NCBI GenBank assembly: GCA_019186945.1
Contig: JABAQJ010000007.1
Coordinates: forward strand, 248,001 to 312,000
DNA length: 64,000 nucleotides
Direction of reading: 5' to 3'
Source of the DNA: Gemmatimonadaceae bacterium
GTDB lineage: Bacteria > Gemmatimonadota > Gemmatimonadetes > Gemmatimonadales > Gemmatimonadaceae
The notes beneath the pieces were generated by a model. The model was not told the DNA's origin. It saw only the letters and a program-made list of their open reading frames with translations, and did no database searches. Position numbers and translations under genes: made by a program. Shown piece after piece: positions 35,999-45,060 of the stretch (position 1 is the stretch's first letter; each line of letters opens with the position of its first letter).

Positions 35999-38900
35999 CT
36001 AAGCTACTCGCGAGTCGAAGCGTGTCCGTATGTACTCGCTGACGCTTTCGGGCGGCAGCTTCACCGTGCCCGGACCGCTTCGAACGAAGAAGTCGCCATC
36101 GGACGCGGCCTCGAGCCCCTTCCATTTCAGGTAGACAGGCTCCGGGCTGCGCTGGCAGCTCACCACGCACACGGTCTTCCCCTCCACGACCTGCGTCTTC
36201 GGGTCGATGCACGTGCCCGCGCGATCACCGAGACCGTTGCGCACGACCTGAGCCAGGTGGCGCATGAACTTGTCGTCGCTCTCGAGGCGGTCGTGCTCGA
36301 TGCCGACGATCGAGCCGTCGTCTGCCACCCCGATCAGGAGATCGCCACCTTCGGTGTTGAGGAATGCGGCGATGGTCTTGAGCACGGCGTGCGTCACAGC
36401 CTTGTCGTCCTGCCGGTCCTCCTTGAGGCTCCAGCGCAGGGTCGACTTGAACTCCAGCGTCTTCGATTCGCCGCGCTTGATCAGCTCCTCGGCGTTCCGG
36501 TGGGCGCGCAGGTACTGGTCGAAGAGGAAGTTCTTGACCGCCTCGCCGAACGCGCGGTCGTCGGTGATCCGCTTGTAAAGGTCGAAGTTCGAGTCGACGA
36601 TCTCCTGGATCACGTGCTCGACCTTCTGGTCGAAGGTGAGCCGCACGTTCTCGCGCGTGTTCACGCGCGCGGCCGCGTCGAGCGCCGCGTCGTCGTCGAG
36701 CTTCCCCATCATCTGGCCGAGGGTCACGCGGTGCTCGGGGCCGAGGTTGAGCCCGAAGCGCTCGTTGAGCTCGGCGATGATGCGCGAGAGGGTCTCCAGC
36801 TCCTCCGGCGTGACGCCGTGGCCCTGCTTGGTGCTGACGGGCTCGAGCACGCCGGGCCGGCGCTCCAGCGCGATCCTGCCGCTGCCGGTCTGCTGGATGC
36901 GGTAGGACTCCATGTCGATGTTCTGCTGCACCTCGCGCGGCAGCTCGGCCCGGTCGGCGGGGAGCAGCCGCCGCAAGTGCCGCGCGAAGACGTAGAGCTT
37001 CTCGAGATCGGCGTCCGCGAAGGTCAGCACCTGGGCGAGGAAGGCGTAGAGCCGCACGTAGTCGGTGAGCTGACCGCGAAAGTCGCGCTGCTCCTCATCC
37101 GAGAGCTCCCCGAAGCGCTCGACCACCGGCGCGAGCACCGCGTAGAGCCGGTCCTGCGCCGCCCTGGGATCGAAATAGACCTTCGCGAAGGCATGCACGT
37201 CGGCCTCGCCGTAGACCGGGAAGGCGCCGAGCCGCGTCTGGATCTCGTAGAGGAGGTTGGGATCGGTCGCCTCGGAGAGCAGCGTGGTCTCGTAGTAGGG
37301 CTCGAAGGCTGCCTTGATCTCGTCCGACTCGTTGGCGAAGTCGAGCACAAGCGTGCCCTTCTTCTCCGGGTGCGTGCGGTTCAGTCGCGAGAGCGTCTGC
37401 ACCGCGTTCACGCCGCCGAGCTTCTTGTCCACGTACATCGTGTGGAGCAGCGGCTGGTCGAAACCGGTCTGAAACTTGTTGGCGACGATCAGGAACCGGA
37501 TCTCGGGTTGCTCGAAGGTCTTCGCGGTCTGCGCTTCCGGAAAGCCGTTCATGCCGGACTCGGTGTGCGACTGCCCGCCGTCCTGCACGGTGCCCGAGAA
37601 GGCGACCAGCGCCTTGAACGGGTAACCGCGCTCGGCCAGGTACGTGTCCACCGCCCGCTTGTAGCGCACCGCGTGCAGGCGCGAGCGGGTGACGATCATC
37701 GCCTTGGCCTTGCCGCCGATCTCCCCCTGCACCTTGGCGGCGAAGTGCTCGACGCAGATCTTCACCTTCTCGTTGATCGCGTGCGGGTGCAGCTCGACGA
37801 ACGACTTGAGCAGGTACTCGGCCTTCTTCTTGTCGTAGCGCGGGTCGGCCTCGACCTTCTTGAGCAGGCGCCAGTAGGCCTTATAGGTCGCGTAGTTCGC
37901 CAGCACGTCGAGGATGAACCCCTCCTCGATCGCCTGCCGCATGCTGTAGAGGTGGAAGGGCCCGAACTTCCCGTCGGCGCGCTTCGTGCCGAATAGTTCG
38001 AGCGTCTTGGGCTTCGGCGTGGCGGTGAAGGCGAAGGTCGAGAGGTTGGGCAGGCGGCCGCGCCGCTCCATCTCCGCGAGGACGGTGTTCTCCAGCTCCT
38101 CCTCCGGTGTCGCCGTTCCCGCTTCCTCCGATTCCGCCTCCTCGAGCGAGCCTGAGGCGAGCACGGCCTTCAGGCTCTTCGTGCTCTCGCCCGACTGCGA
38201 CGAGTGCGCCTCGTCCACGATCAGCGCGAAGCGCTTGCCCGGCAGCTCGCCGATCTCCCTGGCGATCACCGGGAACTTCTGGAGCGTGGTGACGATGATC
38301 GTCTTGCCCGACTCGAGCGCGTCCTTGAGCTGGCGCGAGGTGGTGTCGATGTTCTCGACCACGCCGAGGGTCTGCTCGAACTGGCGCATCGTGGTCTGGA
38401 GCTGGCGGTCGAGCACGCGGCGGTCGGTGATGACCACGATCGAATCGAAGACGCGCCGGTCGGCCGCGTCGTGCAGGGTCGAGAGCTGGTGCGCGAGCCA
38501 GGCGATGGTGAAGCTCTTGCCGCTGCCGGCCGAGTGCTGGACGAGGTAGCGCTGCCCCGCGCGCGCGCGCGCGCGCGTCGGCGACGAGCCGGCGCACGCA
38601 GTCGAGCTGCTGGTAGCGCGGGAAGATGAGGAAGCGCCTGCCCGTCTTCCTGCCCTTCTCGTCCTCCTCCTCGACCTCGTGGATGAACTGGCGCACGAGG
38701 TCGAGCACGCTGTCGCGCGACCAGGTCTCCTCCCAGAGATAGGCCGTGGCGTAGCCCTTCCTCGTGGGCGGCACGGGCGGGTTGCCGGCGCCGCCGAACT
38801 TGCCCTGGTTGAAGGGCAGGAAGCGCGTCCGCGCGCCCGCGAGGCGCGTCGTCACGTAGACGAGATCCGGGTCGACGGCGAAGTGCGCGAGGCAGCGGCC

Positions 38901-39521
38901 ATCGGCCAGGAGCGGCTCGCGCGGGTCGCGGTCGGTCTGGTACTGCCGGATCGCGTCCTCGACGTTCTGCCCGGTGAGCGGGTTCTTGAGTTCGGCGGTA
39001 AAGATCGGCATCCCGTTCAGGAAGAGCACGAGGTCGAGGCTCTTCTCGTTCTTCGTGCTGTAGCGGAGCTGGCGCACCACGGCGAAGAGGTTCGCCGCGT
39101 GCAGGCGCCGCGTCTCCTCGTTGAGCCCGCTCGCGGGGCGGAACCAGGCGAGCCGGAACTTGCAGCCCGAGTCCCTGAGGCCGTTCCGCAGCACATCCAA
39201 CGCGCCGCGCCGCTCGATCTCGGCGGCGAGGCGCTTGAGGAACTGCTCCCGCACCGCCGTGCCGTGGTGCTGTTCGAGCTTCCTCCACTCCTTCGGCTGC
39301 GTGGCGAGCACGAAGTCGACCACGTCGTGCGGCAGGAGGCAGAGCGCGCGGTCGTAGTCTTCGGGGCGCCGCCTGCGGTAGCCCCCCGGCGGCGCGTCAC
39401 CGTACGGCGGCGGCGTCTCGCGCACCGCCGAGGCATCGCCCGCGCAGGCGTCGGGGCCGTGCTGGAGCAGCCCGCACTCGATCGCCTCCTCGAAGGCGCG
39501 CTCGGAGATCTCGGGGCTCAC
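35999..39521 (-). pseudogene. hsdR: Type I restriction enzyme subunit R, out of frame at a (CG)10 repeat, with C-terminal AlbA_2 domain
   Basis: Read from GTG 39519-39521 (AGGAAA upstream, overlapping the fic stop), the N-terminal nuclease part is clear (LDLVLFLNGMPIFTAELKNP with the ExK of the PD-ExK site; EDAIRQYQTDRDP). At 38558-38577 a (CG)10 run is followed by GGGG and the frame is lost; the correct continuation QRYLVQHSAGSGKSFTIAWL (helicase motif I) is one frame away. The helicase then continues in frame (LIVDEAH as the DExH box, to SVSEYIRTRFDSRVA). Gain of one CG or loss of two restores the frame. The final ~160 residues (ESKTLEFKSTLRWS, FLNTEGGDLLIGVADDGSIVGIEHD) are a Schlafen-type AlbA_2 domain not normal for HsdR. 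Total length would be ~1170 aa. Confidence 0.85.
38558..38577. repeat. (CG)10 simple sequence repeat inside hsdR
   Basis: Ten uninterrupted CG dinucleotides lie just before the helicase Walker-A region of hsdR. A run of C (CCCC at 38555-38558) adjoins it. The gene is out of frame with 10 units; 8 or 11 units would put both halves in one frame. Confidence 0.9.
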
Positions 39522-40705
39522 GGCCGTTTCCTGCCCGGGCGCGCGCGTTCGGTGACACCCAGGCGCGGCGGCTCTTCGAGGATGTCGAGGAGCGCACGCG
39601 CGCAGTAGACGCGGTTGCGCCTGGCTTCGCCGGCGAGCGCGACCATGCCCGCGGTTTCGAGCCGGCCGACGGCACGCTGGGCGGTGGTGAAGGCCACGCC
39701 GAGTCGCCCGGCGAGCTTGTTCACCGTCCAGAAGGGGTTTTCGACGAACAGATCGAGCGCGCGCTCGGGCAGGCGCGATGGCCCCTGCGCGAGCCGCTCG
39801 CGCCAGCCGGCCACCAGCGCGTCGATGCGCTGGATGCGTCCGAGGGCGTCCTCCGCCTGTCCAGCCACACCGCGCAGGAAGTAGGCAAGCCATTCCTCCC
39901 ACTCGCCGCGGGCGGTCACGCCCGAGAGCCGTGCGTAGTACTCCGGCCGCGTGGCCTCGAAGTAGGCGCTCAAGTAGAGGAGCGGCGACGGGAGCACGCG
40001 GCGCTCGACGAGCAGCAGCGTGATGAGCAGGCGGCCCACGCGGCCGTTGCCGTCGAGAAACGGATGGATCGCCTCGAACTGCGAGTGCGCGAGCGCCGCG
40101 TGGACGAGCGGCGGGAGCGCGTCGTCGTGCAGGAACTTCTCCCATGCGCCGAGGCAATCCACGAGCCGATCCGGCGGCGGCGGCACGAAGCTCGCGTCGG
40201 CGCGCGTGCAGCCCGCCGGGCCGATCCAGTTCTGGCTGCGACGGAACTCGCCCGGTGTGGCCGCATCGCCGCGCACGCCGCGCATGAGCTTCTCGTGCAG
40301 CTCCCTGACCAGCCGCAGCGAGAGCGGCAGCGCCGCCAGACGCGCGACCCCGAACTCGAGCGCGACCACGTAGTTGGCGACCTCGCGCAGATCCTCCGGG
40401 CTGCGCTCGACGACCGCCCCGGCCTCGGCGGCGAGCAGCTCGCCGAGCGTCGCCTGCGTGCCCTCGATGCGGCTCGAGAGCACCGCCTCGCGCCGCACGA
40501 AGGGCCGGATGAGCAGGTGGGGGTTCGGCAGCCGCCGCCCCTCGCCGGCGAGCCGGCCCACGGCCAGGTCCGCGCGCGAGAGCGCCGCCGCGAGGGCGTC
40601 GCTCCAGGCGAGGCGGGGCGGCAGGGGATCGGGCACGTACGCCCGATAGCCGCCGGGGCAGCGGACGCTGCGGCCGTGCGGCTGGCGTTGGGCTTGCGCG
40701 GACAT
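39518..40705 (-). CDS. Fic-family AMP-transferase-like protein with winged-helix C-terminus
   Basis: The Fic motif HPFLDGNGRVGR is at residues 214-225 with all catalytic positions present. An inhibitory motif [S/T]xxxE[G/N] is found at residues 77-82 (SSRIEG), N-terminal to the Fic core, which is the class II arrangement that keeps the enzyme autoinhibited. The last ~90 residues form a winged helix (WTVNKLAGRLGVAFTTAQRAVGRLETAGMV), as in many stand-alone Fic proteins near defence loci. Its stop overlaps the hsdR start by GTGA (39518-39521). AMP transfer to a protein hydroxyl is the likely activity; the target is unknown. Confidence 0.9.
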   Translation of the reverse strand: MSAQAQRQPHGRSVRCPGGYRAYVPDPLPPRLAWSDALAAALSRADLAVGRLAGEGRRLPNPHLLIRPFVRREAVLSSRIEGTQATLGELLAAEAGAVVERSPEDLREVANYVVALEFGVARLAALPLSLRLVRELHEKLMRGVRGDAATPGEFRRSQNWIGPAGCTRADASFVPPPPDRLVDCLGAWEKFLHDDALPPLVHAALAHSQFEAIHPFLDGNGRVGRLLITLLLVERRVLPSPLLYLSAYFEATRPEYYARLSGVTARGEWEEWLAYFLRGVAGQAEDALGRIQRIDALVAGWRERLAQGPSRLPERALDLFVENPFWTVNKLAGRLGVAFTTAQRAVGRLETAGMVALAGEARRNRVYCARALLDILEEPPRLGVTERARPGRKRP

Positions 40706-40797
40706 CGGCTCCCTTGTTTGCGGCCGTGAAAACAGCTCGGAAGCATATTAGCGCGCGAGCCCAGATTCGAAAACAAGAAAAGCCAGCCTGCGGCCGG

Positions 40798-40861
40798 TCA
40801 CGCTGCGGCCTTCTCCCGCACGTCGATCCTGCCCGTCACTGCGGTCGAGACCCGGGGGGCG
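40798..40861 (-). pseudogene. Remnant of a second hsdS 3' end
   Basis: The minus strand reads VSTAVTGRIDVREKAAA and a stop at 40798, closely matching the end of the hsdS gene at 42328 (ISAAVTGKIDVREEVAA). About 45 of 53 bases agree by eye. No start or further hsdS sequence is present. It places an hsdS end on both sides of the ImmA-DUF4411 pair. Confidence 0.7.
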
Positions 40862-40913
40862 AATCTGCCTGATCAGAACGCGCCCTCGACGGCACCGACT
40901 GAGAGTTCGAGGT

Positions 40914-41186
40914 TCACCGAGCACCGCTCGCGCCCAGTACGAAGCGCGCACGCTCGACGCGGAGCATCTCGTAGGGCGTCATGCACTTGATCCCGAGGCC
41001 GATGCAGGCGTCCGGAATCTTGATCTTGCGCGGCGAAGCGGCGGGCACTTCGTGTGTGACGACGACGCTGAACACCGCACCGTTCCCGTTGCGCTCGACG
41101 AACTCCCAGAACGCCGGGCAGAAGTCGAACCCGTAGTGGAGGTTCTTGGCCCGTATGAAGACGTCGGCGTCGAGCAGGTAAGCCAT
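40914..41186 (-). pseudogene. DUF4411 (PIN-like) toxin with apparent internal deletion
   Basis: The N-terminus MAYLLDADVFIRAKNLHYGF and the C-terminus VVTHEVPA and KIKIPDACIGLGIKCMTPYE are the two ends of DUF4411 proteins, but the product is only 90 residues against a usual ~160. The middle, which normally carries further acidic residues of the PIN active site, is missing around residue 40 (near base 41063) with the frame kept. The gene starts at ATG 41186, overlapping the antitoxin stop by one base (TGATG). It probably lacks toxin activity; without alignment this rests on memory of the family. Confidence 0.7.
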
Positions 41187-42331
41187 CAGAACCCGACCCC
41201 GAGGCTGTGGCCCAGCTCGCGGAACGTGGACATCTTGCGGAAGCCGAGCAATCGGAAGGCCTCCGTGAACGACGAGCGTCCCTCCAGCGTGCTGATCACG
41301 AGGGCACGCGCGAAGCGCTTGCCCGCCCGTGCACCCAGCGTGAGATAGAAGTCTCCGCCGCCACCGCCCGCCAGAGCGCGCAGTCGCCGCAGTTCCTCTT
41401 CGTATGCCTCCCAGTACGCGGCGCCTCGCAGGGTCCCCGCGTCGTGCATGCGCCGCAGGACGACCAGCGTGCTCACCTTGAACTGGCGCGCGAGCCGGTC
41501 CAGCTCGGTGCGAAGCTCGGCGTGGCGTTCGTGTGCCGCGCGAAAGGCATCCATCGGCACGAGCAGTTCGGCCGCGACCCGGTTGCACCATCGCTCCACG
41601 GCCTGCGCCGGAATCTCGGCAGCGCGTGCATCGGACAGGGCCGTTTCGCCGAGCCAGATGTGCGCCAGCTCATGGGCGAGCGTGAACATCTGCGCCGCCT
41701 TGGTATCCGCGCCGTTGATGAAGACCAGCGGCGCGAGCGGATCGGCGAGCGCGAAGCCCCGGAACTCCTCGGGATCGAGCTTGCGGCGGTTGTTGCTGCC
41801 GACTACTCCGCTCACCATCACCAGGACGCCGAGCGTGTCGGCCTGCTCGATGAAGCGGCGCAGCGCGTCGGTCCAGGTGGGCGTCCTGCGGCGGGCGTTG
41901 AGATCGAAGCCAAGCGCCTCGCGCATCGCGGCCGCGGTGCGAACGACGTCGTCGCCTATCCGCGCGGAGCCGACGAATGCCAGAAGTTCCTCGCCAACCT
42001 GGCGTGCGAACTCGCGGTACCAGTCCTGGCGCTGCTGGCAGAGGTAGATGGTGTCGAGGAGGTCGGGACTCGGCCGGCGCGTCGGCCTGTCCGCGAGAGT
42101 CCGGAAGTCCGGAATGGGCACCGGCTCTTCGGGGGGCTGCTGGAGGAAGAGGAAGCCCACCGGCACGTGGACGGCCTTCGCGAAGCCCTCCAGTTGCTTG
42201 AGCGTCGGGTGCGCCGCGCCGGACTCCCAGTCGGCGAGCTTCGGGAATGCCCGGCGCAGGCTCTCCACGCTCCGGTCCGCGCGCTCGCGCGCCCAGAGCA
42301 GCATGCGCGGCTCGACGGCGACGCGGTTCAC
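41186..42331 (-). CDS. XRE-HTH and ImmA/IrrE-type metallopeptidase protein (antitoxin partner of DUF4411)
   Basis: The first ~65 residues form a helix-turn-helix (MLLWARERADRSVESLRRAF, DWESGAAHPTLKQLEGFAKAVHVPVG) and the rest an ImmA/IrrE domain with the zinc motif HELAHIWLG and NRVAAELLVPMDAF. Such proteins pair with DUF4411 PIN toxins in two-gene modules. The GTG start (42329-42331) overlaps the hsdS stop (GTGA) and its stop overlaps the DUF4411 ATG. It would repress the module and neutralise the toxin; with the toxin truncated it may serve only as a regulator. Confidence 0.85.
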   Translation of the reverse strand: MNRVAVEPRMLLWARERADRSVESLRRAFPKLADWESGAAHPTLKQLEGFAKAVHVPVGFLFLQQPPEEPVPIPDFRTLADRPTRRPSPDLLDTIYLCQQRQDWYREFARQVGEELLAFVGSARIGDDVVRTAAAMREALGFDLNARRRTPTWTDALRRFIEQADTLGVLVMVSGVVGSNNRRKLDPEEFRGFALADPLAPLVFINGADTKAAQMFTLAHELAHIWLGETALSDARAAEIPAQAVERWCNRVAAELLVPMDAFRAAHERHAELRTELDRLARQFKVSTLVVLRRMHDAGTLRGAAYWEAYEEELRRLRALAGGGGGDFYLTLGARAGKRFARALVISTLEGRSSFTEAFRLLGFRKMSTFRELGHSLGVGF

Positions 42332-43687
42332 GCGGCCACCTCCTCCCGCACGTCGATCTTGCCCGTCACCGCGGCGGAGATGAGCGCGGTGCGGAGTTCC
42401 TTGAGGTGGTCAATCGCATCGCGGACCTTGGCGACGAGGGCATCGATGCGCGCGGTTTCCCGGTCGAGGAAGGCAGCGATCCTCTGCTGTTCTGTGATTG
42501 GCATCGACGGCAATCGCACCAAGCGAAAATTCTCAAAGTTGAGGTCCTGCCCATCGCGGATGAAGTTCGACGTTGCTCGCAGCGCTTGGATGTACGTGCT
42601 TGACTTGAAGACATGGGAGAAGAAGGCGACGTCGACCTTGCGTGAGGGCCGCAGCGCTACAATACGAAGACCGCACGCAGCCTCGAACGTGTACGCGCTC
42701 AAGGCCTCCTTCGAAGCTCCGCATGCTCATTACAAAGTCGCCAATCTCAACGTGCTTCCGCTGTTCAAGATGCATGAAGGCATGGACAACTTGGCGGTTC
42801 TCCAATCGCTCAAACTCCGCCTGCGAGATGACACCGTACTTCTGCGTGGCTGAGAGCTGCTCGTCGCCATCAAGCGCGCGTTGCTTGCTCTCGCGGAAGA
42901 GCCGCGTGCTCGGAACAATCTCCCAATGCGCCGGAATCTCCCCCAACCACTCGACGCCGGAGTCCTTCATGGGGACGGTCGGGTCGAGGCCCTTGGTGAC
43001 GGCGCGGGTGATGAGGGCGGTGCGCTTCTCCTGGAGCAGCTCGATCAGCCGCTCCTTCTTCGACACCAGCCCATCAATCCGCGCCGTCTCCCGGTCGAGA
43101 AACGCGGCGATGGCGCGTTGCTCGGGGGCGGGAGGAACCGGGTGCTTCACGTTCTCGACGAACGCCTCGGGGACTCGCTTCTGGCCGCCCGCCCCATACA
43201 TCTCGGCTTCGCCAAGCCGTCGAAAAGCGTCGGCGACGGTGGCGTAAAACAGGTACCTGCGGTCAATCGCGTCGTGCGCGCGGAGCACGTGCAGCTCTGT
43301 GGTCCCGAATGCGCTGCCGTTCGTCAGACCAGCGGCCAGCGCGCCTTTTCCGTTTTCGAAGCAGGGCGTGATCTTGGCGACGACAACATCCCCGTCCGCA
43401 AAGTACGTGTAGCCGGAGGTAACGTCGGCCAGCGGTTTAGTCCTAGAAAGGTCCAGACCGCCATACTCACCGACAGCCTCCATTGGCACGAATGACACTT
43501 CCGCGTCCTGGGAAAGTCTGCGCGCTTCCAGTGGCGACGGATTCAGCTCAGCACTGAATTTCAGCCGTTTCACCTCCCAGTGCGCCGGAATCTCCCCCAG
43601 CCACGCGACGCCGGAATCCTTGTACTCCGGGTACGGCTTGAACTGCCGCGGCGTCACCGCGTCCGGCCTGCGCGCCACCTCGCTCAC
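42328..43687 (-). pseudogene. hsdS: Type I restriction enzyme specificity subunit, frameshifted in the second half
   Basis: The first target-recognition unit is complete (YKDSGVAWLGEIPAHWEVKRLKF, then APEQRAIAAFLDRETARIDGLVSKKERLIELLQEKRTALITRAVTKGLD as the central coiled coil). The second unit starts again with KDSGVEWLGEIPAHWE and proceeds to RGCVRSSY, where one extra base (near 42661, in TATTG) shifts the frame; the remainder (VALRPSRKVDVAFFSHVFKS to EEVAA) continues in the next frame. The protein would be ~455 aa. As it stands only the first recognition domain and a spoiled second are made, so methylation and restriction specificity would be lost unless the shift is an assembly error. Confidence 0.85.
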
Positions 43688-45060
43688 GACGCCGCCTCCT
43701 GCGCCAACCGCTCCGGGCTCCAGATCCGCTCCGCGAGCTGCTGGTAGAGCGCCTGGCGCGCGTCGAGATCGGCCTTCCGGAACTTGGCGTTCGCGCGAAA
43801 CGGCAACCCGCTCTCGGCGATGAAGCGCTTGAACCCCGGGTTGTGGTCGTAGGCGCTCTCGTGGAGGCTCCTCGCGAGCAGGTTCTGCCCGGCGTAGTGC
43901 CCGCGCTTCTCCGCGTAGGGCAGGTCGCCGTAGCTCGCGTTGAAGCTCTTGGGCAGGAGCACGAGGCCCCCGATGCGGTTGCGGTACTCCTGGAACTCGC
44001 TCGGATGGCCGAACTCGTCCTGGTGCCGCTCCGGGTGGTCGGCCCAGACGTGCTCGATCTCATAGCCCTTCTTCCCGCGCTGGGCGTACTCGGCGTAGCG
44101 CGACGCCTGGCCCGAGCGGGTCTCGACGTAGTCGGTCATGCGCGCAAGCAGGCGGTGGATCTGCCGGCCGTTCATGCCGTGCAGGCGGAAGGCGCCGTTC
44201 GCGGCGAAGTCGGGCGCGGTCTCGGGGTCGAGCCGGTCTTCGAGCATCGCGGCCAGCTCCTCCGCGCTCCGGCCGCGCACGTCGCGCATCACGAGGAACA
44301 TCGCGTACTGCATCGTCGAGTAGTCGATCGCGCGTCCGTTCCAGATGCGGCGGTGGATCAGGATGTCGAGGTAGGCGGCCACCACCCGGAGCTTGCGCAG
44401 CGCCGCCGTCTCGTCGTCCTCGACCCGAAGCGGCGCGAGCAGCACCGGATACTGGAGCGTGAAGTTGTGCTGCGCGTTGAAGTGCACGCACTCGAGCCCT
44501 TGTGTCAGCGTCTCGCCCGCGCGGCGCAGGCGCTCGTACCAGCGGGCGTAGAAGGCGAAGTCGCGCTCGATGAAGCGCGCGAACTCGCTCGCGGTAAGGC
44601 CCAGCGCCGTCTCGTGGTCGCGCACCCAGCGGTGGAACTCCGTGCCGATCAGGTCGAAGTCCTGCGGCGCGGCGTCGCGCTTGCGCTCGCGGATGCTCTC
44701 GGCGTACTGGCTGCGCAGCCACGGCTTGATGCCGTCGGCGTCCTCGTCCTTGCCGAGCTCGGCGAGCGCCTGCACGCGCTCCTTCCAGACCCGGCTCGCC
44801 CGCGTGCGCTTCTCCGTGTCGACGATGATCGAGCCGAGGAAGTAGAGGCCGTAGTCGGCCACGGCGCTGCGCTCGTTGCCATGCTCGTGGCTCTCGTGGA
44901 ACTTGGCCGTAAGATCGTCGATCAGTTCGGCGAGCTGCTTCTGCTGCCACTTGTACTCGCGCTGGTAGTAGTCGATCGAATACTTGCGGCCGGCGAGCAG
45001 TTCGCGCACGGTGCGGCCCTTGCCGTCCATTTGTCGCGAGGGGCGGGGGGCGGTGGTCAT
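43684..45060 (-). CDS. DUF262-DUF1524 (GmrSD-like) protein lacking the central catalytic block
   Basis: The N-terminus (RTVRELLAGRKYSIDYYQRE, KWQQKQLAELIDDL) is DUF262, and the C-terminus is DUF1524-type with EIEHVWADHPERH, an HNH-like histidine site. In related proteins GSIIV is followed by DGQQRLTTL and ~150 residues before DTE.RTRASRVWKERV; here GSIIV runs directly into DTEKRTRAS (base ~44820) in frame. The DGQQR nucleotide-handling motif is absent. Length is 458 against about 600 normally. ATG 45060 has GGAGGACAA upstream and overlaps the AbiEii stop (ATGA); the stop overlaps hsdS (GTGA). Activity is doubtful. Confidence 0.78.
   Translation of the reverse strand: MTTAPRPSRQMDGKGRTVRELLAGRKYSIDYYQREYKWQQKQLAELIDDLTAKFHESHEHGNERSAVADYGLYFLGSIIVDTEKRTRASRVWKERVQALAELGKDEDADGIKPWLRSQYAESIRERKRDAAPQDFDLIGTEFHRWVRDHETALGLTASEFARFIERDFAFYARWYERLRRAGETLTQGLECVHFNAQHNFTLQYPVLLAPLRVEDDETAALRKLRVVAAYLDILIHRRIWNGRAIDYSTMQYAMFLVMRDVRGRSAEELAAMLEDRLDPETAPDFAANGAFRLHGMNGRQIHRLLARMTDYVETRSGQASRYAEYAQRGKKGYEIEHVWADHPERHQDEFGHPSEFQEYRNRIGGLVLLPKSFNASYGDLPYAEKRGHYAGQNLLARSLHESAYDHNPGFKRFIAESGLPFRANAKFRKADLDARQALYQQLAERIWSPERLAQEAAS

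Noticed and set aside
35945-37996. Very long plus-strand open frame opposite hsdR (also 38679-39608 and 43843-45402 opposite other island genes)
   Set aside because: Antisense frames stay open because of GC-rich third positions; they read leucine/arginine/valine-rich protein with no motif while the other strand encodes clear families.
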